DNA from: Nemania diffusa
Taxonomy: Eukaryota > Ascomycota > Sordariomycetes > Xylariales > Xylariaceae
Direction of reading: 5' to 3'
NCBI GenBank assembly: GCA_038501195.1
Contig: JBBPUQ010000007.1
Location: forward strand, 1,899,501 to 1,963,500
DNA length: 64,000 bases
Of this stretch, positions 1 to 12,206 are shown piece by piece. A program made the position numbers and the translations under genes. The notes beneath the pieces were generated by a model. That model was given only the letters and a program-made list of their open reading frames with translations, made no database searches and was not told the origin of the DNA. Each line of letters starts with the position of its first letter. The first letter of the stretch is position 1.

Positions 1-11
1 CTGTCATGCTA

Positions 12-1163
12 TTAATATAAGTCGTAGAGCAACAGGGTATGTTGCAGGCAGATGTAGAAGTAAGGGCTAGGGGTATTACTTACTGAATTGGATTGAACTT
101 GGCAGTGTCCTTGAATACAGCCCTCACAGAGTTCTTTCCTATGCGGTGGGCTTCGTTTTTCTCTAAAGGGCTGTCGTGGTACCGGTACGCGCGCCCATAC
201 TTTGAGCCGGTATGCGACCCGCTCGGCGTACGATTCTTCGTTGAGCGTCATGGTCCCAAGGTTTTCGCAGGATCGACAGCGTTGATTGAAAACCACGGCG
301 TTATACCCGTTTTGAGGGTACCCCCTAATTACTATCGCCACGTTGCCACTACTCCAAGCGTCGTTAGAGCACGTAGCTGTGTTACATTTGAACCTAGCTA
401 CCACAAAGGTTTCGTGTGAGTTAGAGGTGCGGTCATTGTTTTTCTTCTCGAACCAGATGTTATCTGGCTGCCCCGAGACTGCCTCTATAACGCGTGAATG
501 TAACGCGGGGAACATGAAAGAGCTTATTGCCTTAGTTTGGTTTATTTGTGGCTGATGGATCTTTGAGTTCTGAAGATGTTGCTGTAGCGCATCTTCACTG
601 ACGAAGGACTTTTCGCAGGTATCGCATTCTAGCGAGGGGGTGAAGACGATCGGATCTTGTAGATGCTGTTGCAGAGCACCATTGCTGCTGATAAATATAT
701 TCAACATGTTGGGAGTGGAACCGTGGGCAGGTGAGTCCCGTGTGTGCTGTTGTAGCGCCTCTTCGCTGCTGAAAGATCTATTGCAGATATGGCATTTGAG
801 CACGGAGGTATGGGAAGGCGAATCTCGCATGTGTTGCCGTCGCGCCTCTTCGCTGCCGAAGGATCTGTCGCAGATATCGCATTCGAATACAGGATTATGG
901 GCGAGCGAATCTCGCAGGTGCTGCTTCAATGCGTCATTGCTGCCAAATGATATACTGCAACTATTGCATTTGAAAGCGTGGGAAGGCGAGTCCCGATTGT
1001 GCTGCTGCAAGCGCTGCTCGCTGCCGAAAGATTTGTTGCAGATACCGCACTCGAAAGCGTGCGCTGGTGAGTCTCGCAGGTGCTGCTCGAGCGCCTCTCT
1101 GCTACCGAATGATCGGGTACAGGGGGTACAGCTTATTGGTATTGGTATTGTGCCTGTAGCCAT
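12..1163 (-). CDS. Tandem C2H2 zinc-finger protein with C-terminal 3CxxC zinc-binding domain
   Basis: Single-exon reading frame of 383 residues starting at the ATG at 1163. Residues 12-203 hold seven repeats of about 28 residues of the form C-x2-C-x12-H-x6-H with the recurring words SFGSEEAL, QQH and RDSPAH. Units 1-5 and 7 keep both cysteines and both histidines. Unit 6 (about 151-170) has lost the CxxC pair and keeps only the helix part. Residues about 216-354 match the fungal 3CxxC zinc-binding family: W237, FKC at 258-260 with C265, W270, YNAVVFNQRC with C296xxC299, SYAERVAYRLKVW, then the PPH and LCEGC block with C346xxC349 and C354. The family is common in filamentous fungi; the H-x6-H spacing is longer than in classical DNA-binding fingers, so RNA or protein binding is as likely as DNA binding. 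The exact role is unknown. No intron is needed. The tail after 355 is low in recognisable features and may vary. Confidence 0.85.
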   Translation of the reverse strand: MATGTIPIPISCTPCTRSFGSREALEQHLRDSPAHAFECGICNKSFGSEQRLQQHNRDSPSHAFKCNSCSISFGSNDALKQHLRDSLAHNPVFECDICDRSFGSEEARRQHMRDSPSHTSVLKCHICNRSFSSEEALQQHTRDSPAHGSTPNMLNIFISSNGALQQHLQDPIVFTPSLECDTCEKSFVSEDALQQHLQNSKIHQPQINQTKAISSFMFPALHSRVIEAVSGQPDNIWFEKKNNDRTSNSHETFVVARFKCNTATCSNDAWSSGNVAIVIRGYPQNGYNAVVFNQRCRSCENLGTMTLNEESYAERVAYRLKVWARVPVPRQPFREKRSPPHRKELCEGCIQGHCQVQSNSVSNTPSPYFYICLQHTLLLYDLY

Positions 1164-1164
1164 C

Positions 1165-2815
1165 GCACTCGGAGCCTTAGGCGTGTATCAAACTCGGGGT
1201 TCTGGTCGAAAAGAAGGCAGCATCAGCTTCCATTAAGTGGCATGAACGGTCTCCGAGTCGATGACGAGGTCCTCGCTAGGCTCCGTGGTATTTATGCCGT
1301 AGACAGTTAAAATAACAGTCTGGAACTTCGAGCAATGTGTGCGATATCCTTTTACTCGATGTGGTCCTTCTTGCTTAGATTCTACGTGTTCATGCCTAAG
1401 GGGATGTGTTCCACGGCAGCAAATGTACTCCACAAGAGGTTCTACCACTAAGATGATATGACTAGGCCCTTGTCCATAGGAAAGTAACGCCTTTGACCTA
1501 GGCAGGAGCGGTGTTCCTAGGGGTCAGCACCGCTCCTGCCAGGTATGTAGGTCAGAGGCATTACTACCCTGGACGGGTGTGTTTTGTATAGTTGACATCA
1601 TCCATCATACCGTCTTTAAAGATGGCTTCTATCGTGTATACAGCGGTTTCCCGGAGTTGAATCGGAAGGGCCGTTGGTAGCAATGAAACCTATCATATTA
1701 GTGAATCTTAGAAATTTGCATCTTATATTCTCGTGCGGCCGTACATCAACTATCAATTGGTTGTATTGCTACTTCTAGCTGCGTTGAAAGTTGGGACGCG
1801 TAATAGCTATTAATGCATGCTCATTGGCTTCGTCCCTTGTAATCATATTGGTGCCTAATCTTTCACTGGGGTAGATGGTTGTTCAGTAAACGGGTTATGT
1901 GTGCCGGCAACTCTGTTAGACCTTGATTAGCATGCTACTAGTTACTTCGTAGGATAAGAAAACTCGGTTCTGAACAGTCTAATATGAGTGAGAAAGAAAG
2001 AACGAAGAAAAAGGACGTTCGGCTTTTATGTATAGGTGGCCTGCCTGCTATCGCGGGGCACTAAAGACTGACCTTCGCGCTGTCAATTAACCTTTACTTT
2101 ATATAGCACCTTGAGCACGGACTGTAGGCTACCCTTTAAAGCAACGGGAACATCCGTGGCCGTTGTGAACATGACTACTCTGTACTTTACGTACTAAGGT
2201 CCGGGCGTTTGGCTGTTATACTCGATTTTTGCTGGTTAATTATGGGTAGGTATCTGGCACTCTTATCCCAGCTCTCTGTTCCTGGGTGATAATAAGTACC
2301 TGTACGATAATAACCAATAATTAATTTAGTACATACCCCTGTAAATAGAACCGTCCTGGTGATAAATTCTCCTGAATCATATGTCATTTTAGCGCAGGTA
2401 CATGCGGTAAAGTCGTGATAAATAGGTAAGGATGGCAAGAAAGGAGAGGTTGTATGTTAGATAGATGCTCTGTAGACCGCCCTGTCAGAGACGCTAGACT
2501 TGAAAGTATCTAGTGTGTACCTACCTATTTAGCTGCGGGCTGAGCCGAGCTGGGTCCTTCAAGGGCCCTGCATATGTAGCTCCTTTTTTACCCGCGCTGT
2601 TCTACAACAATAGAAAATATGCCACGAGAAAATATTTCTAGTACACTCTCTGTTGTTACACGGTTCTGTGAGGTCCTAAACCATCTGCCAGGTATTGTCT
2701 TACCTTCTCCTATTGCCGAAGGCCTAATCTCTCAGGGTTGGAAACAAGACTTTAGGCTAGGATATCGTGGAAGTTCGCTCTACTATCTGAAACCATGATC
2801 TAAGGTAAAATAAAG
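1165..2815. other. Intergenic stretch without a recognisable gene
   Basis: Base composition is ordinary but stop codons are frequent in all frames. Short open frames (for example minus strand 1233-1448 and 2187-2438) show no domain, no start context and no usable splice extension that I recognise. The only clear structure is the fold-back at 1484-1564, listed separately. It may be decayed repeat or gene sequence. Confidence 0.5.
1484..1564. repeat. Fold-back inverted repeat
   Basis: The arms 1501-1513 (GGCAGGAGCGGTG) and 1528-1540 are perfect inverted complements of 13 bases around a 14-base loop. Outside them a second pair, 1484-1500 and 1548-1564, matches as inverted complements at about 15 of 17 positions, with a 7-base bulge (1541-1547) on the right side. 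The whole forms one long hairpin. There is no T-tract and no gene immediately upstream that would call for a terminator. It resembles a small fold-back or miniature inverted-repeat element, but I see no clear target duplication. Confidence 0.75.
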
Positions 2816-3117
2816 TCCCATTGTCGTTATACACAATGAACCGGGAACTGGACATTGATCTCGTACTAGAGGTACTGTATCCTAAACGGCCGACAAACTC
2901 TCTGCAGTCCTCCGATACCTCGCGCACCTGTTGGTCTCCGTCGGTGCAGGACATACGGGAGCCGGCTGGGCGGTGCCTATTGTATGAAATTCGCTATTGG
3001 AAATATCGCAAAGTCAAAGGCTTCCAAGATAAATATCCCAAGGTCGCGTGTAGACTACAATACAATTGGACCTGATGCGCGCCATTAGCTCGATGTCTGG
3101 CGAAGGAGAGAGGAGGC

Positions 3118-3948
3118 GTGGTATATTCTGGTAAGAAGAAAGACATTCTAATTATAAGTGAATTCAAGTACCTAGACGGCCATTTACAAGATTTTCAAGC
3201 TGGCAGCTCTATGCGGAACCTATTCGCCGCCCATCCTACGCGTCAGTTCGTGCACGCCTTCTCTCTATCTGGGACCATGGTGCATACATGGGTATTTGTC
3301 AGACAGAGAGCTATGTTTGGATATCTTTACTGGAAGAGAGAAGGCAAAAAGGTATATTAAGCCAATAATACCAGAGATCTCGACATAGTATCTAGGCACT
3401 CGGGATAAATGCTAGTAAGGGTAGAGGTAATAGAGCCACTTACCCCGTCTAAGAATAGTATTGTGCTACAGAATAAGCCCGAAACAACGCACGAAACCCG
3501 CGCCTTTGCCATCCCCGCGGCCGGACGACCTATGAAGCAATTTCGATAGACTAGCGAGCTGCTCTACCGATGCTCTTTGTGGCGTTATAATATCTAGAGA
3601 TAACTATACCAGGATAGGAAAATATTGCACTGAGACATATCGCAAGCAGCATCTTTGCCGTTCTAACAAAAACTGACGGCCTTCGTATTAATCTAACAGA
3701 GGAAATATGCCAGGGACCGAATGGCGCCTAGTGCCGCACTGGCATAAGGGGGTTTCTGAAAATCAATGTATTTAGCGCCATGATATTTATTCCTTCGTTT
3801 ACATATTAGACAGAATTCTCGTGAAACTCGGATGTAAGAATATAAAAGACATTCTCGTTCTGTATCATGACGGACTCTTTGCTGGTACGCCTCAGGACCC
3901 CGCGCAGCGTATGCATAGAAACTACGCTATGCATTTCGTTGCAAACTA
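3118..3948 (+). pseudogene. Decayed fungal-type FunK1 protein kinase
   Basis: Pieces of the FunK1 (fungal-specific protein kinase) family appear in order but in different frames. At 3118-3360 the frame reads DILIISEFK, then MRNLFAAHPTRQFVHAFSLS and TWVF, the conserved stretch just before the kinase lobe. At about 3608-3645 the frame reads YQDRKILH, stop, DIS, which is the catalytic loop HRD with the arginine codon replaced by TGA at 3631-3633. Around 3780 RHDIYSFVYIL follows, matching the conserved RHDLESF-type helix. Frame shifts and stops lie between the pieces, so no full kinase can be made. The CGA-to-TGA type change fits RIP. Homology may start further upstream, near 2820. FunK1 genes are expanded and often decayed in filamentous fungi; the family assignment is from memory of its motifs. 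Confidence 0.75.
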
Positions 3949-4279
3949 GAAACTGATGCAAGCCCAAGAGGCTTAAAATCGCCAACTTTGCCTCGGGCCT
4001 TCTGGCTTCCACGGAATTTTCCACCTAATTAATCCAAAAGCCTCGCAATAACAACATTGAATAGCGACATTATATATTGTGATACTGTTGGGGCGGATGG
4101 AAGACGAACACCAGAAAAGACCAGGCTAGAAGCCAATCACGTCATCTGGGGATCTGATTATCTCGCCCAAGACCCATAAACCCCCACTAAGACCAGGTAT
4201 AGTACCACTGTACCAATACTTGCCAGGCGCACTATCAGCAAAGGTGTTCAGGATAACGGCGATATAAATTGAGGCTGAT
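3949..4279. other. Short spacer with no recognisable gene
   Basis: Normal-composition sequence between the kinase remnant and the edge of AT-rich block A. It may include the last degraded part of the FunK1 gene, but no motif is readable. Confidence 0.4.
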
Positions 4280-4319
4280 TACGGCGTCCCAGAGGGCTAA
4301 CTGTTCGAAAACTCATTTC
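4280..4319 (+). repeat. Left 40-bp terminal-type inverted repeat of block A
   Basis: The sequence from TACGGCGTCCCAGAGGGC to the ATTTC at 4319 matches, as an inverted copy, 17178-17217 at 37 of 40 positions by eye. It reads inward into the AT-rich block. Both copies begin with TA, as expected if TA is a target duplication of a Tc1/mariner-type element, but outside the TA the flanks differ. The transposon family is not identified. Confidence 0.75.
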
Positions 4320-7300
4320 GGGTCACTAGCAACACACTATACCCTTAAATAAAAACAAAGCTAACTTATTTTAAAATAATTAAATAGAAGTATATAGTAT
4401 AAACATAAATAATATTTATAGTACAGTATATGTTAAAATTATTTTAATTATTAATTTAATTTATAAACTATTGTTTATGTTTGCTTTTTATTGTATAAAG
4501 TTAAAATAGTAAAACAAAAGTTGTAATAGTTTGCGCTATTAATTATTAAGCTTTTATTCGAAAAAAACTAGCTACTAAAGTTTGCTTTAATTGCAATGTA
4601 TTATTATAAAGTATAAATTTTGCTTTTTTGCTAATTATCGACTTTATTAAAAGTTTACTGATTTAAGCTGCAATTAAGCTAAAGTTTATTTAATTTATTT
4701 GTTTTATTTTAATATTTGTACTAAGTACGCTTAAAGTTTTATTATAACTGATTATTTTTGTACAATTTAATTCTGCATTTATTTTTATACAAACAAATTA
4801 ATAATAAAATATTGTATTAATAAATATAAAAAAACAAAATATTATTAATAGTGTAATTATTAATATTTATATTAAATTTAAAATTGTTAAATCAATTAAT
4901 ACTTTTATATATAAGTTTATTAAAAAAATTAAACAAATTAAAGTTATATTAGCTTATACTGTTTTAATTAATTAAATATTTAATAATTATTAAAAACTTA
5001 TTAAATATTTTAAGTTGAACTAAACAATTTTAAACTTATATATTATTAAACAAGTTTGTAAACTAGTTGTATTAGTTATAATAAATAATAGATACAATGT
5101 TATAAAGTTAATTAAAAACTTTATAGAATTTATTTAGTTTTTTAATTTAAAAGCTGTTAATAATAATATTAATAAAAACAAGTTTGTAGTTAATTTTTAT
5201 TATTTGTAAAAAGTTTTGTTTAATTATTTTTTAATTAAACTGAAAAAAAGCAAAAGATATAAAGTTTAATTTTTTTTAAATATATTTTCAAGTTTATTAA
5301 ATAATAAAACAAAAAAAAAAATTAAAATTAAACTTGGATTAATTTTAATTAAACAAAAGTTTATTAATACTAGTTTATTTTTATATAAAATTAAAAATAA
5401 GCTAAGTAAAATTAAACTAAATTTAAAAATATTTTGTTAATTAAAATTACAAACATTTTTATTAAAAAAAATTAAAAAAGAATTAACTTTTATTTATAAT
5501 TTATTAAGCTTTAAGCTATTAATTTTAACTAAAAATAAATATAAACATTTTAACTTATTTATATAAATATAAAATGCAGCTAAACAACAAGCTGAAATAA
5601 AAAATATTAGTAAAAATTAGTTAGAAATATAAAAGCAAAGTTTATTTTAAGTTGTTTTTTTATTAAGCTTTTTTAGTTTATTATAACTATTTTATATTGT
5701 TATTTAGTTTGTTTATAGCTTAAATTAAACAAGTTTTTTTTATATTAAAATATATTATTTATTTTATTATTTAGTTTAAAGTTGTTTAAGTTTAATAAAC
5801 TAAAGCTAGTTAATTTTAGCTTTTGTTTTAGTTTGTTTTAGCTTTTTTTAAATTTAACAAGTTTAGTAATTTAAAGTATTTGTTTATATAAAATATAACT
5901 TTTTAAATCAGTTTTTAAACGTTTATATTTATAAATATATAAAGTTTAATTAGTAAAAAAAACAACTAATAATAATTGATTTAAATAAAATATAATTAAA
6001 CAATTATAAATTTATATTATAGCTTTTAAAAAATAAACATTTAAATTAATACTATTAATATTAATTAATTTTATAAGTTCAAATTATTGTTTTTTATTTA
6101 AAAGTATATAGTAATTAATAAAGCTTTAAGCTAAATTTAGCATTGTGTATAGTTAGTAAAAAATACTAGCAATAATATATAGTTTTATTTGTTGAAATTA
6201 GATGTAATGCTTATTTTAAAAATATATAAATTTGAAGTATTTATAACAAATTAAAAATATAAAAATATAAAGTAAAACAATATAGTTTTTTTAAAACTTA
6301 AATAATTAAAAGCTTTAATGTTTAAATATATTAAAGTATTTTTAATGTATATTAGTATAAGTGTAATAATAATAATATAAGCTTATATAAATATTTACTT
6401 TTTAAAATAATGTATAGTTTTTTTGTAGTTGATTTTATTAGCTTTTAATCTGTTAATTAGTTATATTTTTGCTAAATAATTAACAACTATTTTATTGTAA
6501 AAATTTATTTTTTGTGTTTTTATTACTGTTATTATATGCAGTAGATTCTGTAACGTTGTTTAAAAAAATATTTGTTTGTACTATTTTAAACATTAAAGTA
6601 CAAGCTTTTTTTAAAAGTAATTGATATAAATATTAATAGCTTTTAAAAGCTTTAAATAAAAGAAAATGTATTATAGCTATTATTAAAGTTTTGTTATTTT
6701 GATTTGATTGAATTATAAGTAGTAAATAGTTATATTAACTAATTATTTTTATATATTGAGCAAAAATAAACTAAGCTATAACTGCTAAAAACTTAATATA
6801 AAACTATAAAATAAATTATAAATAAGTGTTAATACTAGTATAAATTTTAAATTTATATTTAATAAGTTTAAAATGTATGTTTATTAACAAGATATAGTTT
6901 AGTTTAAAGTAAATTTAACTTTTATAGCAATAATAAATTTTGTTTAAACATTTATTAATTAAAAATTTATAAAATTTTTAGTAAACTTTATATAGTGCTT
7001 AATGAAATAAAGTATAGAATTATTAATGCATATAAATAATAAAAGTACAAAATTTGAACTAACTTGTTAAACTTTATATATTTTTTTTAGTATTAAAAAA
7101 CTTTTGTAGTTGCTGTTAACATGTTTATACAACTTTGATTAAATATTTGTAATAAATCTTTAAATATATATAAATAACTGTAATACTGTATAAAAATATA
7201 ATAAATCTATTGCAAATTAAATATATATATAGCTATTAATTAAATAGTTTGTATTTATAATATAATGTTGCAAGTTACTTGTTAAAATTTTTGCTATATT

Positions 7301-7707
7301 TAATACGTTGTTTATTTTTAAAGATTTTTTATTATTTTAGTTATATATATAAAGCAGTTTGTTTAATTAGTACATTGTAGAAATAATTAAAAACATTTAT
7401 TATAAATTTAATTCGAATATGATTTCGGTATTTTTTAATAATTTATTTTTTTTATAAATCAAAGTTGATTGTTAGGTGTTTTATTTTGGTATACTAAAAA
7501 AAAAGAGTGCTAAAGCTTTGCGTAATATGCGCTGAAAAAAACAAAAGTATATAAGTTTGAGCTACTAAATACAAAAACGTGTACAAGCGTACAACTTTGT
7601 ACAAATAGGTACTACATAATAATATAAATAAATAAATAATAACTAAAAAAAAAAATAATAAAAATAATAAAAAAAATTAATATATATTATTATTATTATT
7701 ATTAATA

Positions 7708-8026
<319 letters not shown>

Positions 8027-10370
8027 ATATATAATTATTTAAAAAGTTTTAAAAATTATTTATTTTATATATTTTTTTATTAAAAAAATAATAAAAATAA
8101 TTATATATAAATTAATTATTAATTTAATATTATTATTATAAAATTTAAATTTAATATAAAATATTATTTTAAATATATTATTATATATTTAAATTTATAA
8201 TTTTTTAAAAATATATTATAATTATAAATTATTAAAATTTTAAAAATAAATAAATTTTTATTTTATTTTATTATATAATAATTTTTAAATTTTTATATAA
8301 TTTAATTTTTTTTATATTAAATATTTATATTAATAATAATTTTTAATAATAATTTTTTTTATTATTATATATTAATATAATTTAATTAAACTTTTATTAT
8401 TTATATATAAAAATTATTTTTATATATTTTAATTAATTAATTTATAATTTATTTATAAATAATATATATATATTATATATTAAATTAATATTTTTAATTA
8501 TTATAAATTTAAATATTATAACTTTTATATTAATTATAATTAATTATAATTTAATAATTTTATTATTTATATATAAATGTTTTTTTTTTTAAATTTTAAT
8601 TAATATATTAATAATATATTTAATTTAATTATTATTTATTATATTTATAAAAAATTTTTAAATATTAAATAATAATTATTAAAAATTAAAAATTAAAAAT
8701 ATATAATATTTAATTAAATAATTAATAATAATAATAATAAAGTTTTAATATTTTTTTAAAATAAATTATTTATAAAATTATTTAAAATATTATTATATTT
8801 ATATATAAATTATTTATATATATATATATATTTAAATTTTATAAATTTTAATTAATTTTTTTAATTTTTTAATTTATTAAATAATTTTAAAAAAATATAA
8901 TTATATATATTTATATATATAAATAATATTAAATAATTAAATATAATAATTTTTTATATAATATAATATATAAAAGTATTATTTATAAAACATTAAATTA
9001 ATAATATATTTTATTTATTATTAATATTTTTATTAATATTTAAAATTAATTTATAATTATTTTTAATATTAATAATATAAAAAATAAAAAAAATTATATA
9101 AATTATATATTATAATTATAGTTTTTTTTATTTTTTATTAATTTATATTAATTAATTATTTTTTAAATTTTTTATATTAATAAAAGTTTTTAAAAATATT
9201 AACTAAATAAATTTATATAAAAACAATATATTTTTAAAATAAACTATAATAATTTTTTAACTTTTATTTATTATATTAATTATTTTAATAAAAAATTATA
9301 TTATTAATATTAATATATAATAAAAACTTTTATAATATTTTTTTTATTTTTTTAATAAATTATTTTATTATATAAATTTATAAATAATATTATAATTTAT
9401 ATTATAAAATATATTTATATTTAAATAAAGAAATTTTATTATTTATTTAAAATAATAAATTTATTTAAAATTTAATAAAAAAATTAAAATAATAAATTAA
9501 AAAGTTTTTATATAAATATATTAATTTAATTAAAAAAGTTAAATATATTTTTTAGTTTTATATTTAAAAATATATAATATTATTTAATTTTTAAATTTAT
9601 AATTAATATTATATTTTTTATTATTTATTAATTTATTAAAAACTTATATATTAAATTAATATTAATTATTAATTTATTTATAATAATATTATATTTAATA
9701 AAATTTTAATAAATTAATAAAAATAATTATATAATTATTATTAATTATATTAATATAATTATAAATGTTTAATTTTAAAAAATAAATATATTAAAATATA
9801 ATTTAATTATTTTTTTATAATTTTATTATTTATTTAAATAAATTAAAATAAATTATATTAATTAATATTTATAAATAAAATAATATTTATATATATTTAT
9901 AAATATAATTAAAAAATTAATATTATTAATATTTTTAATAATATTAATAAAATATATTATATATAATATATTTTTTAAATTAATTAAATAAAATATAAAT
10001 AATTTATAATATTAACTATTATTTTTAATTAATTTTTTATATATTTATATATTATAAATTATTTAATTTATTTTATTATATAATAAAATATTAAAATTAT
10101 ATATATATTATTAAATTAATTAATATATAAATAAATTAAATTTATAATTATAATAAAAAAAATTAATATTATTAATATTTTTAATAATATTAATAATATA
10201 TATTATATATAATTAAAAATTATTTTAATAAAAAGAAGTTTTATATTATAATAACTTTTATTAATAATAAAATAAAAACTTTTTTAGTTTTTTTTTTATT
10301 AATAAATTATTTTATTATAAACTTATATATTAAATTAATATTAACTATTAAAATATTATTAATAATTTAT

Positions 10371-10530
10371 TTATAATTAAATAATAACAATTTAATTTAT
10401 TAATTATATAATTTAATTAATTATTATATATAATAAATATATAATTAAACTTTTATTATTTATATATAAAAGCTTTTTTTTTATTTTTTAATTAATTTAT
10501 TTATAATATATTTAATTTAATTATTATTTA
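10371..10530 (+). repeat. Direct repeat copy 1 (partner 15249-15400)
   Basis: About 150 bases containing the word AAACTTTTATTATTTATATA repeat almost unchanged at 15249-15400, in the same orientation, 4.9 kb apart. A shorter related word also occurs near 8391 and 8560. These may be terminal repeats of an element or units of a dispersed AT-rich repeat. Confidence 0.7.
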
Positions 10531-10805
10531 AATATATTTATTATATATAAATTAACTTTTTATTTTAATTTAATTTAATTAAATAAAATAAACTTTTTAA
10601 TTTATAAATTATATATATATATATTATATATTAAATTAATATTTTTTATTTTTATAAATTTAAATAATAAAACTTTTATATTAATTATATATTAAATTTT
10701 TTTATTTATTTAAAAGTTATAAAAATATAACAATTTTAATATTTAATATTTAAATATTATTAATAAATTATTAATAAATAATAATATTTTAAAAAATTTA
10801 AAAAT

Positions 10806-11780
10806 ATAATTTTATTATATTTAAACATTTTTATTATAATTAATATAAAATATATTTATATTATATAAAATAACTACTTTTTTTATAAGTTATATTTTTA
10901 TAATTTATTTATATTATATAATTTTATATATAAATTAAAATATATATTAATATATTTAAAAAAATAAATAAAATTTAAAAAATTAATATATTAATATTAA
11001 AAATTATATTAAAATTTAAATAATAATAATAAATTTTTATTTATTTTTATATTAACTTAATTAATTTTTAAAAATAATTATAAATAAAATTATAAAATTA
11101 AAAAAAATATTAATATTTTAAAAATTATATAATATTTTATAAATTAATAACTATTTATTTTTATTATTTTTATTTAAATTTTTATTAATTAAAAGTTTTA
11201 TAATCTTTAAATAAATTTATATAAAACTTTATATTAAAATTATATTATATAATTATAAATTATATATTTTATATATAAAATTTTATATAAATTATAAAAT
11301 TTTTAATTAATAAAAATTTAAATAAAAATAATAAAAATAAATAGTTATTAATTTATAAAATATTATATAATTTTTAAAATATTAATATTTTTTTAATTTT
11401 ATAATTTTATTTATAATTATTTTTAAAAATTAATTAATTTAATAAACTTTTTATTTTTAATATAATATTAATAGTTTTATTAATAATTTATATATAATAA
11501 TATTATTAATTATTTTTAAAAATTAATTAAATTAATATAAAAATAAACAAAAATTTATTATTATTATTTAAACTTTTTTATAATTTTTAATATTAATATA
11601 TTAATTTTTTAAATTTTTTTTAATTTGTAAACTTTATTAATATATATTTTAATTTATATATAAAACTTATATAATATAAATAATTTATAAAAATATAACT
11701 TATAAAAAAAGTAATTATTTTATATAATATAAATATATTTTATATTAATTATAATAAAAATATTTAAATATAATAAAATT
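10806..11780. repeat. Large inverted repeat in the AT-rich core
   Basis: The left arm (about 10806-11190) reappears as its inverted complement in the right arm (about 11285-11780) around a centre of about 95 bases near 11238. The match includes non-repetitive words carrying rare G/C, such as the ATAACTA(C)TTTTTTTATAAG and AATAACTATTTATTTTTATT tracts. The right arm is about 100 bases longer because of an insertion at about 11421-11520, bounded by a repeated AAAAATTAATTAA word. It could be two inverted copies of one element or a fold-back. Confidence 0.75.
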
Positions 11781-11956
11781 AATTAATATTTAATTAAATT
11801 ATAATAATATAATAATTAAATAGTTTTATATAAAATTAAAAATAAAAAATAATTTAATTAAATAAAAATTTTATTATTTATTATTAATTTAAATATTATT
11901 ATAAAAAAAACAATTAAATTATAAAATATAATTAAATATATTAATTTAATTTTATA

Positions 11957-12206
11957 TAATCGATTATATATAGCAAAACTAAAGCAAAATATAATATTGT
12001 AATTATATAATATTATTATTGTTTTTTTATTTAAAAAAAAAATTTATATATATAATATATATATATAAATTATATAAATTTATTAACGATTTATTAATAT
12101 TATATATAATAAAATATAATCAATTATTTAATAAATAAATAATAAATTATATAAACAAAAAATTAAATATATATTAACTATAATTAATATTATTATTTTA
12201 ATAATT
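11957..12206 (+). repeat. Direct repeat copy 1 (partner 14366-14614)
   Basis: About 250 bases, recognisable by the rare-base word GCAAAACTAAAGCAAAATAT and a following TTGTTTTTTTATTTAAAAAA, recur at 14366-14614 in the same orientation. Most differences are C/T or G/A, and a few are indels. The spacing of 2.4 kb could fit terminal repeats of a small element or a tandem-type duplication. Confidence 0.75.

Noticed and set aside
93..1236. Plus-strand open frames at 93-419, 343-555 and 640-1236
   Set aside because: They overlap the zinc-finger gene on the opposite strand. Their repeats (GESRxCCxxASSLP) are the antisense reading of the finger repeats.
3806..4024. Minus-strand 72-codon frame
   Set aside because: It is antisense to the last readable part of the FunK1 remnant and has no motif of its own.
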